Shown here in pieces: positions 27,337 to 36,900 of a stretch of 64,000 bases of DNA; within the stretch, counting starts at the first letter, position 1, and the number at the start of each line of letters is the position of its first letter. Under the pieces are notes generated by a model. It did not search any database and was not told the origin of the DNA. It was given only the letters and a program-made list of their open reading frames with translations. Made by a program: the position numbers and the translations under genes. The stretch is from JTS-RE37 sp041743425 (GTDB lineage: Bacteria; Bacteroidota; Bacteroidia; Flavobacteriales; Flavobacteriaceae): NCBI GenBank assembly GCA_041743425.1, contig JBGTMS010000211.1:6627-70626 (forward strand), read 5' to 3'.

Positions 27337-28713
27337 ATGAAAAAAATTTTCTTTCTTATTCCGGCTTTAATGCTCACCGCCTGTAATGATGCGCAGCAGG
27401 AATCTCCTACTTCGGCATCACTGCTATTTAACGTCAATATCATTGACGTCCGCGATGGTACCATCCTTGAAAACCACCAGATGGTAATTGATTCAGGTAA
27501 GATTGTCAAAATTTTTAAAAAGGAAGCCGCTCAGGAAACCTATAAGATAAGGATTGACGGGAAGGGCAGTTATGCCGTTCCGGGACTTGCGGAAATGCAT
27601 GCCCATATTCCTTCACCGGATACACCAAGGGAACGAATTGAGGAGACCCTATTCCTATACCTCTCCAATGGCATTACCACTATTCGCGGAATGCTTGGTC
27701 ATCCATCCCATCTTGAAATGAGGGAGGCGGCGCAGAATGGAAGCTTACTGAGCCCCCGCATATTCACTTCAAGTCCCTCCTTCAACGGAAATACGGTCAG
27801 CACTCCTGCAGATGCGCGCAGACTTGTAAAACAATACAAGGAGGAAGGTTACGATTTCCTTAAAATACATCCGGGTATAAAGCTTGAGGTTTTTGACACG
27901 CTGGTAAAAACCGCCGGCGAAGTAGAAATCCCATTTTCAGGCCATGTTCCTGTTGATGTAGGGATACGGCATGCCCTTAAAAGCCGGTATGCCTCCATTG
28001 ATCATGTTGATGGTTTTCTGGAAGGTCTGGTACCTGAATCAAAAAAGGCAGATCCGGAAACAAATGGATTTTTCGGCTATAATTTTACCCGGCTCGCCGA
28101 CACGACCCTCGTGGCTGATCTGGTCCGTCTTTCCCGTGAAAATGAGGTGTGGATTGTTCCAACCCAGAGTTTATTTGAACGTTGGTTTGCCCCTGTGGGT
28201 ACAGATGTCTTACTGGCACAAGCTGAAATGAAATATATGCCTGCCACCACCCTTGAAGATTGGAAAAAAAGAAAGGAAGAATCAACCGGACCCGGATCAG
28301 GTTTCAGCGAAGCACAGTGGACCAGCTTTGATGCTATAAGGAAAAAGCTGATTAAAGCACTGCAGGAGAATGGTCATGGGATATTGCTCGGCTCCGATGC
28401 CCCTCAATTATTTAACGTTCCCGGGTTTTCTATCCATCACGAAATAGAAGGCATGTTGAATGCTGGCCTTTCCCCGCTTGAAATTCTCCAATCCGGAACT
28501 ATCAATCCCGCACGCTTCTTTGGCAGGGAAAACGAATTTGGCGAGTTAAAGGCCGGGATGGCTGCGGATCTTTTACTGATAAAGGGTAATCCCCTGAAAG
28601 ATCCCGCCGCGCTGAAGGAGGTGTACGGAGTAATGGTTCGGGGTCTTTGGCTTTCCAAAGAAAACATAGACAAAAGACTAGCCGAAATTTCAGTAAATGC
28701 TCTTAAAAATTAG
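27337..28713 (+). CDS. Amidohydrolase-family lipoprotein
   Basis: 458 residues from the ATG at 27337; a TTG 48 bp upstream is in frame but would bury the signal. The lipobox is LMLTAC (Cys near 16). Metal-site residues of the amidohydrolase superfamily are visible: EMHAHIP (HxH), DFLKIHPGI (the bridging Lys position), FSGHVPVDVG and SIDHVDG (His), and LLGSDAPQ (Asp). The C-terminal frame AGMAADLLLIKGNPLKD is typical of imidazolonepropionase/prolidase-like members. The substrate is unknown: an N-acyl, cyclic amide or dipeptide bond. It is exported, unlike cytosolic relatives, fitting the extracellular degradative character of the region. Confidence 0.87.
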   Translation: MKKIFFLIPALMLTACNDAQQESPTSASLLFNVNIIDVRDGTILENHQMVIDSGKIVKIFKKEAAQETYKIRIDGKGSYAVPGLAEMHAHIPSPDTPRERIEETLFLYLSNGITTIRGMLGHPSHLEMREAAQNGSLLSPRIFTSSPSFNGNTVSTPADARRLVKQYKEEGYDFLKIHPGIKLEVFDTLVKTAGEVEIPFSGHVPVDVGIRHALKSRYASIDHVDGFLEGLVPESKKADPETNGFFGYNFTRLADTTLVADLVRLSRENEVWIVPTQSLFERWFAPVGTDVLLAQAEMKYMPATTLEDWKKRKEESTGPGSGFSEAQWTSFDAIRKKLIKALQENGHGILLGSDAPQLFNVPGFSIHHEIEGMLNAGLSPLEILQSGTINPARFFGRENEFGELKAGMAADLLLIKGNPLKDPAALKEVYGVMVRGLWLSKENIDKRLAEISVNALKN

Positions 28714-28868
28714 CGGAAGCCGCATATTTTATCCTCAGCTGCGTTGAAAAAGCCTTGTGATTGTGCGTGGTTGGTTTTGAGTCCAAAAGTTGTAATTACA
28801 CACGGTGGCTTTTAATATTTGTGCTATATTAGGCGCTGCCAGATCCAGATAATCAAATTGTGTGGTGT

Positions 28869-29366
28869 ATGTTTAAAAAAATAATGATAGTGTTGGGGGT
28901 CCTGTTAATTCTTATTCAGTTCATTCACCCGGAAAAGAACGAAGCTAACGATCTGACCTATGATATCTCCAAGAAATACCCTGTGCCAACAGGTATCAAC
29001 ACGACTTTGAAAGTCGCATGTAATGACTGTCATTCCAACAAGACGGAATACCCATGGTATTCCAAGATACAACCTGTTGCATGGTATCTCGACGGACATG
29101 TGGAAGATGGAAAGCGCCATTTGAACTTTTCAAGTTTTACAAACCTGCCACTGGCAGTTCAAAATCACAAGTTTGAAGAAATTGTGGAGATGGTGGAAGA
29201 AAAAGAAATGCCACTAACCGACTATACCTATTTTGGTTTGCATAAAGAGGCCAACCTGAACGAAACCGAACGCGAAGAGATTATAAATTGGGCGAATGAG
29301 CAGATGGCCTATTTAAAAACCACCTACCCGGCAGATAGCCTCAAAATGAAACCAAGGGGCAGATAA
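28869..29366 (+). CDS. Membrane-anchored haem-binding domain protein (CxxCH)
   Basis: 165 residues from the ATG at 28869; a GTG three codons upstream is less likely. An N-terminal hydrophobic helix (IMIVLGVLLILIQFI) is followed by VACNDCHSNKTEYPWYSKIQP, the CxxCH haem motif with the Tyr/Trp-rich context of the Haem_bd family. The rest is charged and helical and ends in EEIINWANEQ, as in small cytochromes. It probably sits on the periplasmic side as a one-haem electron carrier. The YceI gene follows 71 bp later. Redox partners are not shown by the sequence. Confidence 0.85.
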   Translation: MFKKIMIVLGVLLILIQFIHPEKNEANDLTYDISKKYPVPTGINTTLKVACNDCHSNKTEYPWYSKIQPVAWYLDGHVEDGKRHLNFSSFTNLPLAVQNHKFEEIVEMVEEKEMPLTDYTYFGLHKEANLNETEREEIINWANEQMAYLKTTYPADSLKMKPRGR

Positions 29367-29437
29367 GCACATAATCTAATATCAACCTCCCTGATGTAAT
29401 CACTTTAAAACTTATACCTAATTCTAAATTCTCTAAT

Positions 29438-29998
29438 ATGAAAAAATGGTTATTATCACTTGCACTACTTGCCGGCAACTTCGTATTTGCCCAAATGGAA
29501 TGGAAAGCAGATCCTGCCCACTCCAATGTTAACTTCGCTATCTCCCATCTGATGATTTCAGAAGTTACCGGGAACTTTACAGAATTTGATATTTCGGCTA
29601 CTGCCGATGCTTCCTTTAATGATCCCAGCTTTAAAGTAAGTATCCCCACAGCCAGTATTAATACAGGGAACACCCGTAGGGATGACCACCTGAAAAGCGA
29701 TGATTTTTTTGCTGCCGAAACGCACCCTGCACTCACCTTTGAATCTACCTCTTTTGAGAAGTCAGGAGATAAGGATTTCAAGCTGACAGGTGATCTCACT
29801 TTACACGGTACCACCAAACCGGTGACCCTGGAAGGCAGACTCAACGGTATTATCACGGACGAACGAAGCCAAAAATTAAAGGCTGGATTAAAGTTGATGG
29901 GTACTATTAACCGCAAAGATTTTGGAGTGGGAACCAAAGACTTTCCTATTGGAGATGAGGTAATTATGGTGATCAATCTTGAAATGGCGCAGCAGTAG
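29438..29998 (+). CDS. YceI-family periplasmic protein
   Basis: 186 residues. The signal peptide ends near GNFVFAQ. The mature part opens WKADPAHSNVNFAISHLMIS, the classic YceI beginning (DPAHSxVxFxVxHL), and continues with the lipocalin-like barrel: RRDDHLKSDDFFAAETHP and DLTLHGTTKPVTL. YceI proteins bind polyisoprenoid or related amphiphiles. The sequence does not show which lipid. It lies between the haem-binding protein and an exported amidohydrolase on the same strand, with 52 bp to the latter. Confidence 0.92.
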   Translation: MKKWLLSLALLAGNFVFAQMEWKADPAHSNVNFAISHLMISEVTGNFTEFDISATADASFNDPSFKVSIPTASINTGNTRRDDHLKSDDFFAAETHPALTFESTSFEKSGDKDFKLTGDLTLHGTTKPVTLEGRLNGIITDERSQKLKAGLKLMGTINRKDFGVGTKDFPIGDEVIMVINLEMAQQ

Positions 29999-30050
29999 GT
30001 TCTAAATTCCGGACATGAAGTCAGTGCCCTCACTCCGGTTCTTTTAAAAA

Positions 30051-31304
30051 ATGAAATACAACGCCATTCTCCTCATTCTGACATTCAGTTTTACTTCTGC
30101 TCAGGGGCAGGTACTGCTGCAACCAGATCATGTATTTGATGGTATCGGAATGCAGAAGGGCTGGGTGGTGCTGGTAGAAGGTAACAGCATAAGTTATACA
30201 GGAGAAATCTCTGGCTTAAAGAGACCGGAGAATACCAGAGTTATAGACCTGCCCGGCGCCACACTCATGCCCGGTATAATTGAAGGCCACTCTCATTTGT
30301 TGTTGCACCCCTATAATGAAACGGATTGGAATGATCAGGTACTCAGGGAATCCGTGGCTGAGAGATCAGTCAGAGGATCAGTTCATGCGGAAAAGTCACT
30401 TATGGCCGGTGTTACGACTATGAGAGATTTGGGAAGTGAAGGTGCCGGTTATGCCGATGTATCGCTTAAAAAAATCATTGAAGAAGGGATCATCCCCGGC
30501 CCAAGACTTCTTGTTGCCGGGCCGGCCATCGTGGCCACCGGGGCCTATGGTCCCAAAGGTTTTCATGAGGGGGTAAGGGTACCTCTGGGAGCCGAAGAAG
30601 CAAGCGGTACCCACGAGCTGCTGGCCACAGTTCGAAGGCAGCTTGGCAACGGAGCAGACCTTATTAAGGTCTATGCAGATTACCGATGGTCGGAAGGAGA
30701 ACCTTCCCAGCCCACTTTTCTTCCTCAGGAACTTGAGGCCATGGTGGCCGCCGCTAACAGCGCAGGTCGGATTGTGGTAGCCCACGCTAGTACGGCAGAA
30801 GGGATGCGACGCGCCATCATGGCAGGTGTGGAAACCATAGAACACGGGGACCACGGGACTGACGAAATTTTCAGACTTATGAAAGAGAAAAATGTGGCTT
30901 TATGTCCTACATTGGCCGCAGGAGATGCAGTGGAACAATACAGAGGATGGGATAAGGACTCCGCTGAAGATCCGCCCGGGATCACTGAAAAAAAAGCTTC
31001 CTTCAGCAACGCTCTGAAGGCAGGTGTTACTATTGTCTTTGGAGGGGATGTGGGGGTATTTCCGCATGGTGAAAATTACCGGGAAATGGAGCTGATGTCA
31101 GAATACGGCATGGCTCCCCTGGACATATTGCAGTCGGCAACCTCTATAAATGCCGCGGTATTTCACCTTTCACGACTTGGTCAGGTAAAGGTAGGTTACC
31201 TCGCCGATCTGATCGCTGTTCCAGGAAATCCAACTGATGATATTTCCCTTATGGGCAAAGTACACTTTGTCATGAAAGACGGACAGATTTACAAAGGGGG
31301 TTAA
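30051..31304 (+). CDS. Exported amidohydrolase-family protein
   Basis: 417 residues. The signal is MKYNAILLILTFSFTSAQG. Metal-ligand motifs: IEGHSHLLLHP (HxH, near 80), DLIKVYADYR (Lys), IVVAHASTAEG (His), ETIEHGDHGTD (His) and VFGGDVGVFPHG (Asp). GVTTMRDLGSEG is the typical loop of the imidazolonepropionase-like/prolidase-like subgroup. It differs clearly from the amidohydrolase at 27337, so this is not a recent tandem duplication. The substrate is unknown; a periplasmic dipeptidase or lactamase-like hydrolase is plausible. Confidence 0.87.
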   Translation: MKYNAILLILTFSFTSAQGQVLLQPDHVFDGIGMQKGWVVLVEGNSISYTGEISGLKRPENTRVIDLPGATLMPGIIEGHSHLLLHPYNETDWNDQVLRESVAERSVRGSVHAEKSLMAGVTTMRDLGSEGAGYADVSLKKIIEEGIIPGPRLLVAGPAIVATGAYGPKGFHEGVRVPLGAEEASGTHELLATVRRQLGNGADLIKVYADYRWSEGEPSQPTFLPQELEAMVAAANSAGRIVVAHASTAEGMRRAIMAGVETIEHGDHGTDEIFRLMKEKNVALCPTLAAGDAVEQYRGWDKDSAEDPPGITEKKASFSNALKAGVTIVFGGDVGVFPHGENYREMELMSEYGMAPLDILQSATSINAAVFHLSRLGQVKVGYLADLIAVPGNPTDDISLMGKVHFVMKDGQIYKGG

Positions 31305-31573
31305 AAGGCATAAGAGTCAGCAGGAAATCGCATCAAAATGCGTAAACACCATCCTCTTTCATCAATAAAACCAGGTAGATCTCCACAGTTTTAAATACTT
31401 GAGGAGAAACAAGGTCAAAAAAATGATTTAACAAACCAGACCAGAGAGACTTGAAATTAAGAACTTATCAGATGGCGTGTTATTTTTAAAAAGAGGATTG
31501 ATTTCAAATCTCCAACTTCAGAGCGTATATTAATTGAAGAATTTTCAAAAGCTTATTTAATCTTATTTTTAAT

Positions 31574-33010
31574 ATGAAAAAAACGGGAAGACGGGCATTT
31601 ATTAAAAATACGTCCCTGGCTGGTATTGCTGCCACCATGATCTCACCGGACCTGCTCGGTTCGGAGAAAAAAAGCAGACAGGCAGGAAAAAAAGTGATTG
31701 TCGCCGGGGCAGGGATTGCTGGATTGTGCACAGCCTATGAACTCATGAAAATGGGTCATGAAGTAGTGGTACTTGAGGCAAGTGGCAGACATGGGGGCCA
31801 TGTCTTTACCGTGCATGACGGGCTTTCCGACGGTTTGTACGGGGATTTTGGTGCCGAACATTTCACCAAGCCGGGCTATGAGAAATATCGGGAATATGTG
31901 GAAGAACTGGGATTGACGGCGCTCCCCTATCCGAGGAGAAAAAAACTGTGGCGCCGGATTGAAGGTACCTTCTATACTGAAGAAATGCTTGCAGTTCCAG
32001 CCACCCTGCTAAAGATGGGATTTAATCAAAGGGAAGTGGAATTTCTCTCAAAGAATGCATTTGGGGAATTAAAAGCACTCTATATCAAAGATTACCTTGA
32101 CAAATTTACAAACGAGTATGAGCCTTTCAATATCGGACTGGATCATCTGGACATCGTACCCATGGCCGATATATATAAAAAAGAAGGCGCTTCGGCCACA
32201 GCAATGAAATTCCTTGGAGGGCAGAATTCCTCGGCTCTTTTTGAATTGTGGCAAGCGGCCATTCTTCGTTTGCGCGGACTTGACCATTTTCCGATTGAAG
32301 TGTTTCGTTTAAAAGGCGGCAATCAAATGCTGCCGGATGCTTTCGCAAAGAAATTGGGCAGCAGGGTATGGCTGAATTGCCCTATTGAAGCCATCGATCA
32401 AAGTGCGGAGACTGTAAGTGTGCGCTATCAAAAATATGGCAAAAGTCAGCAGATGACCGCTGATTTTCTGGTAAATTGCATTCCACCGCCGGCCTTAAAA
32501 AATATCCCGATCACCCCGGCATTTCCTCCGGAAAAAGAATACATCATTAAGAATCTGACTTATGATTCCTATCAGCGATTTGTATTTCAGGCGAGTTCCA
32601 AATTCTGGGAAACGGATGGGGTAAGCATTAATCTGGAACTGGATCATGCGGATCTCTGGTCCGTTTGGCATTCCGCGGATGAGGTCGATACCCACAGGGT
32701 CATTGTTCTTGGTACGGGACCGGGCGGAGTGTCCATAGGAAGGGCACTTGCCGCTTTCCGGGAATTATACCCTGGAAAAACAGACACCATAGAACAGGCA
32801 GTAAGCAGAGACTGGACCAAGGAGACGTACGCTTATACCTGCGAAAGATTGGCATTTCCTCAAGGGGAGTTACATAAATTCTGGCCAGGATTAATGGAAC
32901 CACATGGGCGTATCTACTTTGCCGGAGCCTATGCCGATAATCTGAATTGGGGAATGGAGGCATCCACACGTTCTGCTTATCGGGTAGCCAATATAATTAA
33001 TAAGGTCTGA
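31574..33010 (+). CDS. Tat-exported FAD-dependent amine-oxidase-like oxidoreductase
   Basis: 478 residues. The N-terminus MKKTGRRAFIKNTSLAGIAA is a twin-arginine signal, so the protein should be exported already folded with its flavin. The FAD-binding loop is VIVAGAGIAGLCTAYELMKMG (about 37-57) followed by EASGRHGGHVF. The C-terminal flavin motif is near FAGAYADNLNWGMEASTRSAY. This is the flavin monoamine oxidase / phytoene desaturase-like superfamily. The cytochrome c gene starts 12 bp after the stop, which suggests that electrons go to haem rather than oxygen, i.e. a dehydrogenase. The substrate (amine, amino acid or other) is not readable. Confidence 0.87.
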   Translation: MKKTGRRAFIKNTSLAGIAATMISPDLLGSEKKSRQAGKKVIVAGAGIAGLCTAYELMKMGHEVVVLEASGRHGGHVFTVHDGLSDGLYGDFGAEHFTKPGYEKYREYVEELGLTALPYPRRKKLWRRIEGTFYTEEMLAVPATLLKMGFNQREVEFLSKNAFGELKALYIKDYLDKFTNEYEPFNIGLDHLDIVPMADIYKKEGASATAMKFLGGQNSSALFELWQAAILRLRGLDHFPIEVFRLKGGNQMLPDAFAKKLGSRVWLNCPIEAIDQSAETVSVRYQKYGKSQQMTADFLVNCIPPPALKNIPITPAFPPEKEYIIKNLTYDSYQRFVFQASSKFWETDGVSINLELDHADLWSVWHSADEVDTHRVIVLGTGPGGVSIGRALAAFRELYPGKTDTIEQAVSRDWTKETYAYTCERLAFPQGELHKFWPGLMEPHGRIYFAGAYADNLNWGMEASTRSAYRVANIINKV

Positions 33011-33022
33011 AATCTGCCCTGA

Positions 33023-33742
33023 ATGAATCTCCCGGGATTTCTAATAAGGTATCTGATTTACCTGATTCCACTTATAACAGTTGATCAGGATAACGAGGCA
33101 CCGAATGTCCGCATCCTGTCACCGCAAGATCATGGATTGTTTGAGTGGGGATCATTAATCTCTTATGACATTGAGGTTTCGGACAAGGAAGATGGCCTTT
33201 CCGAATATGGTGAGATTGCGGAAGGTGAGGTAATCCTAAAGGTGAAGTACCTTTCGGATTCTGCCGGGACAAAGGACTACCTCTTAAAAGATCCGGATAC
33301 ATTTACCGCAATGCTACAGGACATTGTAAGATCTGGATGTTTTAATTGTCATTCCAAGAAAGACAGGAATATCGGCCCTTCCTTTGAAGCCATAGCTAAT
33401 ACCTATTCAGACGGGCCCAACTCCCTTGAAAAACTGACACGCTCCGTTGTCAATGGGTCCAGGGATGTGTGGGGAACCGAAAGGATGCCACCCTTCACGG
33501 AGGCAGACGAAAAAACCGTTCGTGGTATGATATCATGGGTTTTGAATTCAGGACGCGACACCACCGTGAATTTCCTGCCCGGCCTCCGCGGGAGCTTTCC
33601 AACCATTGCACGACCGTTTAAAGAAGAGCAAACTGCCGTGTATGTTCTTACGGCCACCTATACAGACCATGGGGATCCTGCGGTCGGATCAGGTAAGAAG
33701 TCGGGAAGTAGTTCCATTGTTCTGAAATCCACTTCCGATTGA
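33023..33742 (+). CDS. Exported c-type cytochrome, stand-alone paralogue of the fusion protein C-terminus
   Basis: 239 residues. The N-terminal hydrophobic stretch (FLIRYLIYLIPLITV) should be a signal or anchor. Residues 28-80 resemble the PKD-like linker (FEWGSLISYDIEVSDKEDG). The haem motif CFNCH sits near 111 with KKDRNIGPSFEAIANTY and the distal ERMPPFTEAD. The end has VLTATYTDHGD. The order linker, haem, VLTA-YTD repeats residues about 810-1010 of the protein at 23525-26929, so the two share ancestry. It probably accepts electrons from the flavoenzyme encoded 12 bp upstream. Confidence 0.85.
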   Translation: MNLPGFLIRYLIYLIPLITVDQDNEAPNVRILSPQDHGLFEWGSLISYDIEVSDKEDGLSEYGEIAEGEVILKVKYLSDSAGTKDYLLKDPDTFTAMLQDIVRSGCFNCHSKKDRNIGPSFEAIANTYSDGPNSLEKLTRSVVNGSRDVWGTERMPPFTEADEKTVRGMISWVLNSGRDTTVNFLPGLRGSFPTIARPFKEEQTAVYVLTATYTDHGDPAVGSGKKSGSSSIVLKSTSD

Positions 33743-33971
33743 TGAGTGGTTCTTCCAACAGATTCTTAGACCCGAATCAACACATCCTAGCTGTGAGAAC
33801 CTCATGCCTGTGACACAGCCTTGTCATATTTCGTTATATTTATAGCGCAGGCAGGAATTAATTGTCATCCGGGGCTTAGAATCAGTTTCGGCAGTCAATG
33901 CTTCGGTGCTGCGACGGCAAATAGGTGCCTGTTTCTGCGTTCCCAAATGAATAATCTTTAAACCCGGGCCT

Positions 33972-36900
33972 TTGAAAAAAAAGATGTTTCCCCTGATACT
34001 TTTAGTCGCATCCCTTTCACTTTGTGCACAAGATTTTAATATGAACCTGGTTCAGGATTTGAAACCCAGGAATATCGGACCGGGCGGAATGAGCGGCAGG
34101 GTCACAGCCATAGATGTGGTGAGTGATGACCCATCCGTTATGTTTGTCGGAACGGCATCGGGGGGGTTGTGGAAATCCACTTCTGGAGGGGTAAAATGGG
34201 ATCCGGTATTTGACAAGGAGGTCACTGCATCCATTGGAGCTGTGGCCATTCAGCAATCAAATCCCTCAGTTATCTGGGTCGGCACGGGAGAAGGAAATCC
34301 AAGGAATAGCCTGAACGGCGGATACGGGGTATACCGCTCCCCGGATGGTGGAAAATCGTGGACTTCCATGGGATTGGAAAACACACGGCATATTCACAGA
34401 ATCATTATTGATCCCACAAATCCTGACATTGTTTACGTGGGTGCCATTGGTTCGCCCTGGGGGGAACATCCGGAGCGCGGGGTGTTCAAAACCACCAACG
34501 GAGGTCAAAGCTGGGAACATATTCTCTTTGTAAATACTACTACAGGAACGGCAGACCTCGTAATGGATCCTTCCAATCCTAATAAATTGATCGTCGCCAT
34601 GTGGGATCATAAGAGAGATCCCTGGTTTTTCAGATCCGGAGGAAAGGGAAGTGGCTTGTATATGACGCATGACGGAGGTAAAGGCTGGAAAAAACTATTG
34701 GAAGAAGATGGGCTCCCCAAGGGAGACCTGGGCCGCATCGGGCTGGCTATATCCAGAAACAGGCCCAACGTCGTTTATGCGTTGATTGAAGCCAAAAAAA
34801 ATGCTTTGTATAAGTCTGTTGATGGCGGCTTTAAGTGGAAAAAAATTAATGAGAAAAAGGATATCGGCGATCGTCCGTTTTATTACTCCGAGATCTATGT
34901 GGATCCCCAGAATGAGAATCGTCTGTATTCCGTATTTACTTCGGTCAATGTTTCGGAGGATGGAGGCCTCAATTTTTCTCAGTTGATGCCCGCTTACGGA
35001 ACTGATAATGGCGTTCATCCTGATCAACATGCCTGGTGGATACATCCTGATGACGGGAGATTTATGATCGATGGAAATGACGGGGGGTTGAACATTACGC
35101 GTGACGGAGGTGCTACCTGGCAGTTCATTGGTAATCTTCCTGTAGCGCAATTTTATCATATCAATGTAGATAATGAATTCCCATATAATGTATATGGCGG
35201 CATGCAGGATAACGGTTCCTGGCGTGGCCCGGCTTATGTTTGGAGAACACAGGGGATCCGGAACAGTTATTGGCAGGAAATCGCCTTTGGAGACGGCTTT
35301 GATGTGGTGCCGGATAAGGACGATTCCCGCTTTGGTTATGCCATGAGCCAGCAGGGCAACGTACGGAGATATGATTGGGTTACCGGAAATAGTTATATCG
35401 TACGGCCTACACCGCCGGATGCCGAAACCCTATTAAGATTTAACTGGAATTCCGGCATTGGACAGGATCCTTTTGACAATGGCACAGTATATTTCGGAAG
35501 CCAGTTTGTGCATAAAAGCAAAGATAAAGGGCTGACCTGGGAGGTAATTTCGCCGGATCTGACAACCAATGACCCTGAAAAACAAAAACAAAGTGAAAGT
35601 GGTGGACTTACCATTGACGCCACAGGTGCGGAAAATTATTGCACAGTGATCGTCATTGAACCTTCACCGGTTGAGAAGGGAATGTTGTGGGTCGCTACGG
35701 ATGACGGTCGGGTTCATTATACCACCAACTCTGGTGAGGTCTGGACAGAGGTGGGTCAAAATATCAAAGGCCTGCCTCAGGGTAGCTGGATCCCTCAAAT
35801 TAGGGCCTCCGCAGTAAATAAAGGAGAGGCTTTGCTGATTGCCAATGATTATCGCAGGTTTAATTACACTCCCTATGGATATCGCACAAAAGATTACGGG
35901 AAGACCTGGGAACGTATCGTAGATGAAACCGATGTGAAAAGCTATACCCTGTCTATTGTAGAAGATTCCGAAAATCCCAGCCTCATGTTTTTGGGAACCG
36001 ATGATGGTCTCTATCTCTCTTTGGATGCAGCGAAAAGCTGGCAAAAATGGACAGAGGGCTACCCTACGGTTCCAACCACCGATCTCATCGTCCATCCCAG
36101 AGAACAGGATCTGGTGATTGGGAGTTTTGGAAGGGCCGCCTGGATACTCGATGATCTTCGGCCATTGCGGGAATTGGCTGGACAGAATGAAATTCTGACC
36201 AAAGATTTAAATGTATTCACACCCCCGACGGCCTACCTGGCCGCCTATCAGCAGCCAACAGGCAGCAGGTTTGGAGCAGATGCCTTGTACAACGCCACTA
36301 ATAGAAAGCCGGGGGCAATGATTACCTATTTTCTTAAAGAGGGAAAAAAAGGGGGCAATGCAACAGAAGATAAAGACGAAAATCCCGTGAATCAGGACAA
36401 GCCAGAATCAAATACGAAGATAGTTTCAGATTCACTACCAGCCTCTAAAAAGCAAACAAAGGATTCCGTAAAAGTCGAAATATACGATGGGGAGCGGCTT
36501 ATAAGATCCCTGAACTATCTGACCCCGGAAAAAGCAGGATTTTACAGGGTATATTGGAATCTGGATGAGAAAGGGGCACCGGCACCATCCAGAACAATAA
36601 AGAAATCTTCAGAAGAGGAAGGAGGGGCAGATGTAAAGCCGGGCACATATCGCGTAAAGGTAATGAATGGCACTTTTTCAGACGAGACAACTATAACCGT
36701 ATCGGCAGATCCGCGGCTGAATAGCTCACCCTCCTCACTCAATTCTGTACACGAGACCGTCTCCAAACTCGAAGGATATACCGGAACCGCAAACAAAGCG
36801 GTCACGCAACTTGTCGAGAGTAAACAAGTGGCTGTGGAATATTCTGAAGATCTGAAGGAATTGGATAAGGAAATTTATAAGGAACAGATTAAGGCTTCAA

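Noticed and set aside
31329..31342. CGCAT-CAAA-ATGCG stem after the second amidohydrolase as terminator
   Set aside because: Only 5 bp and no T-tract.
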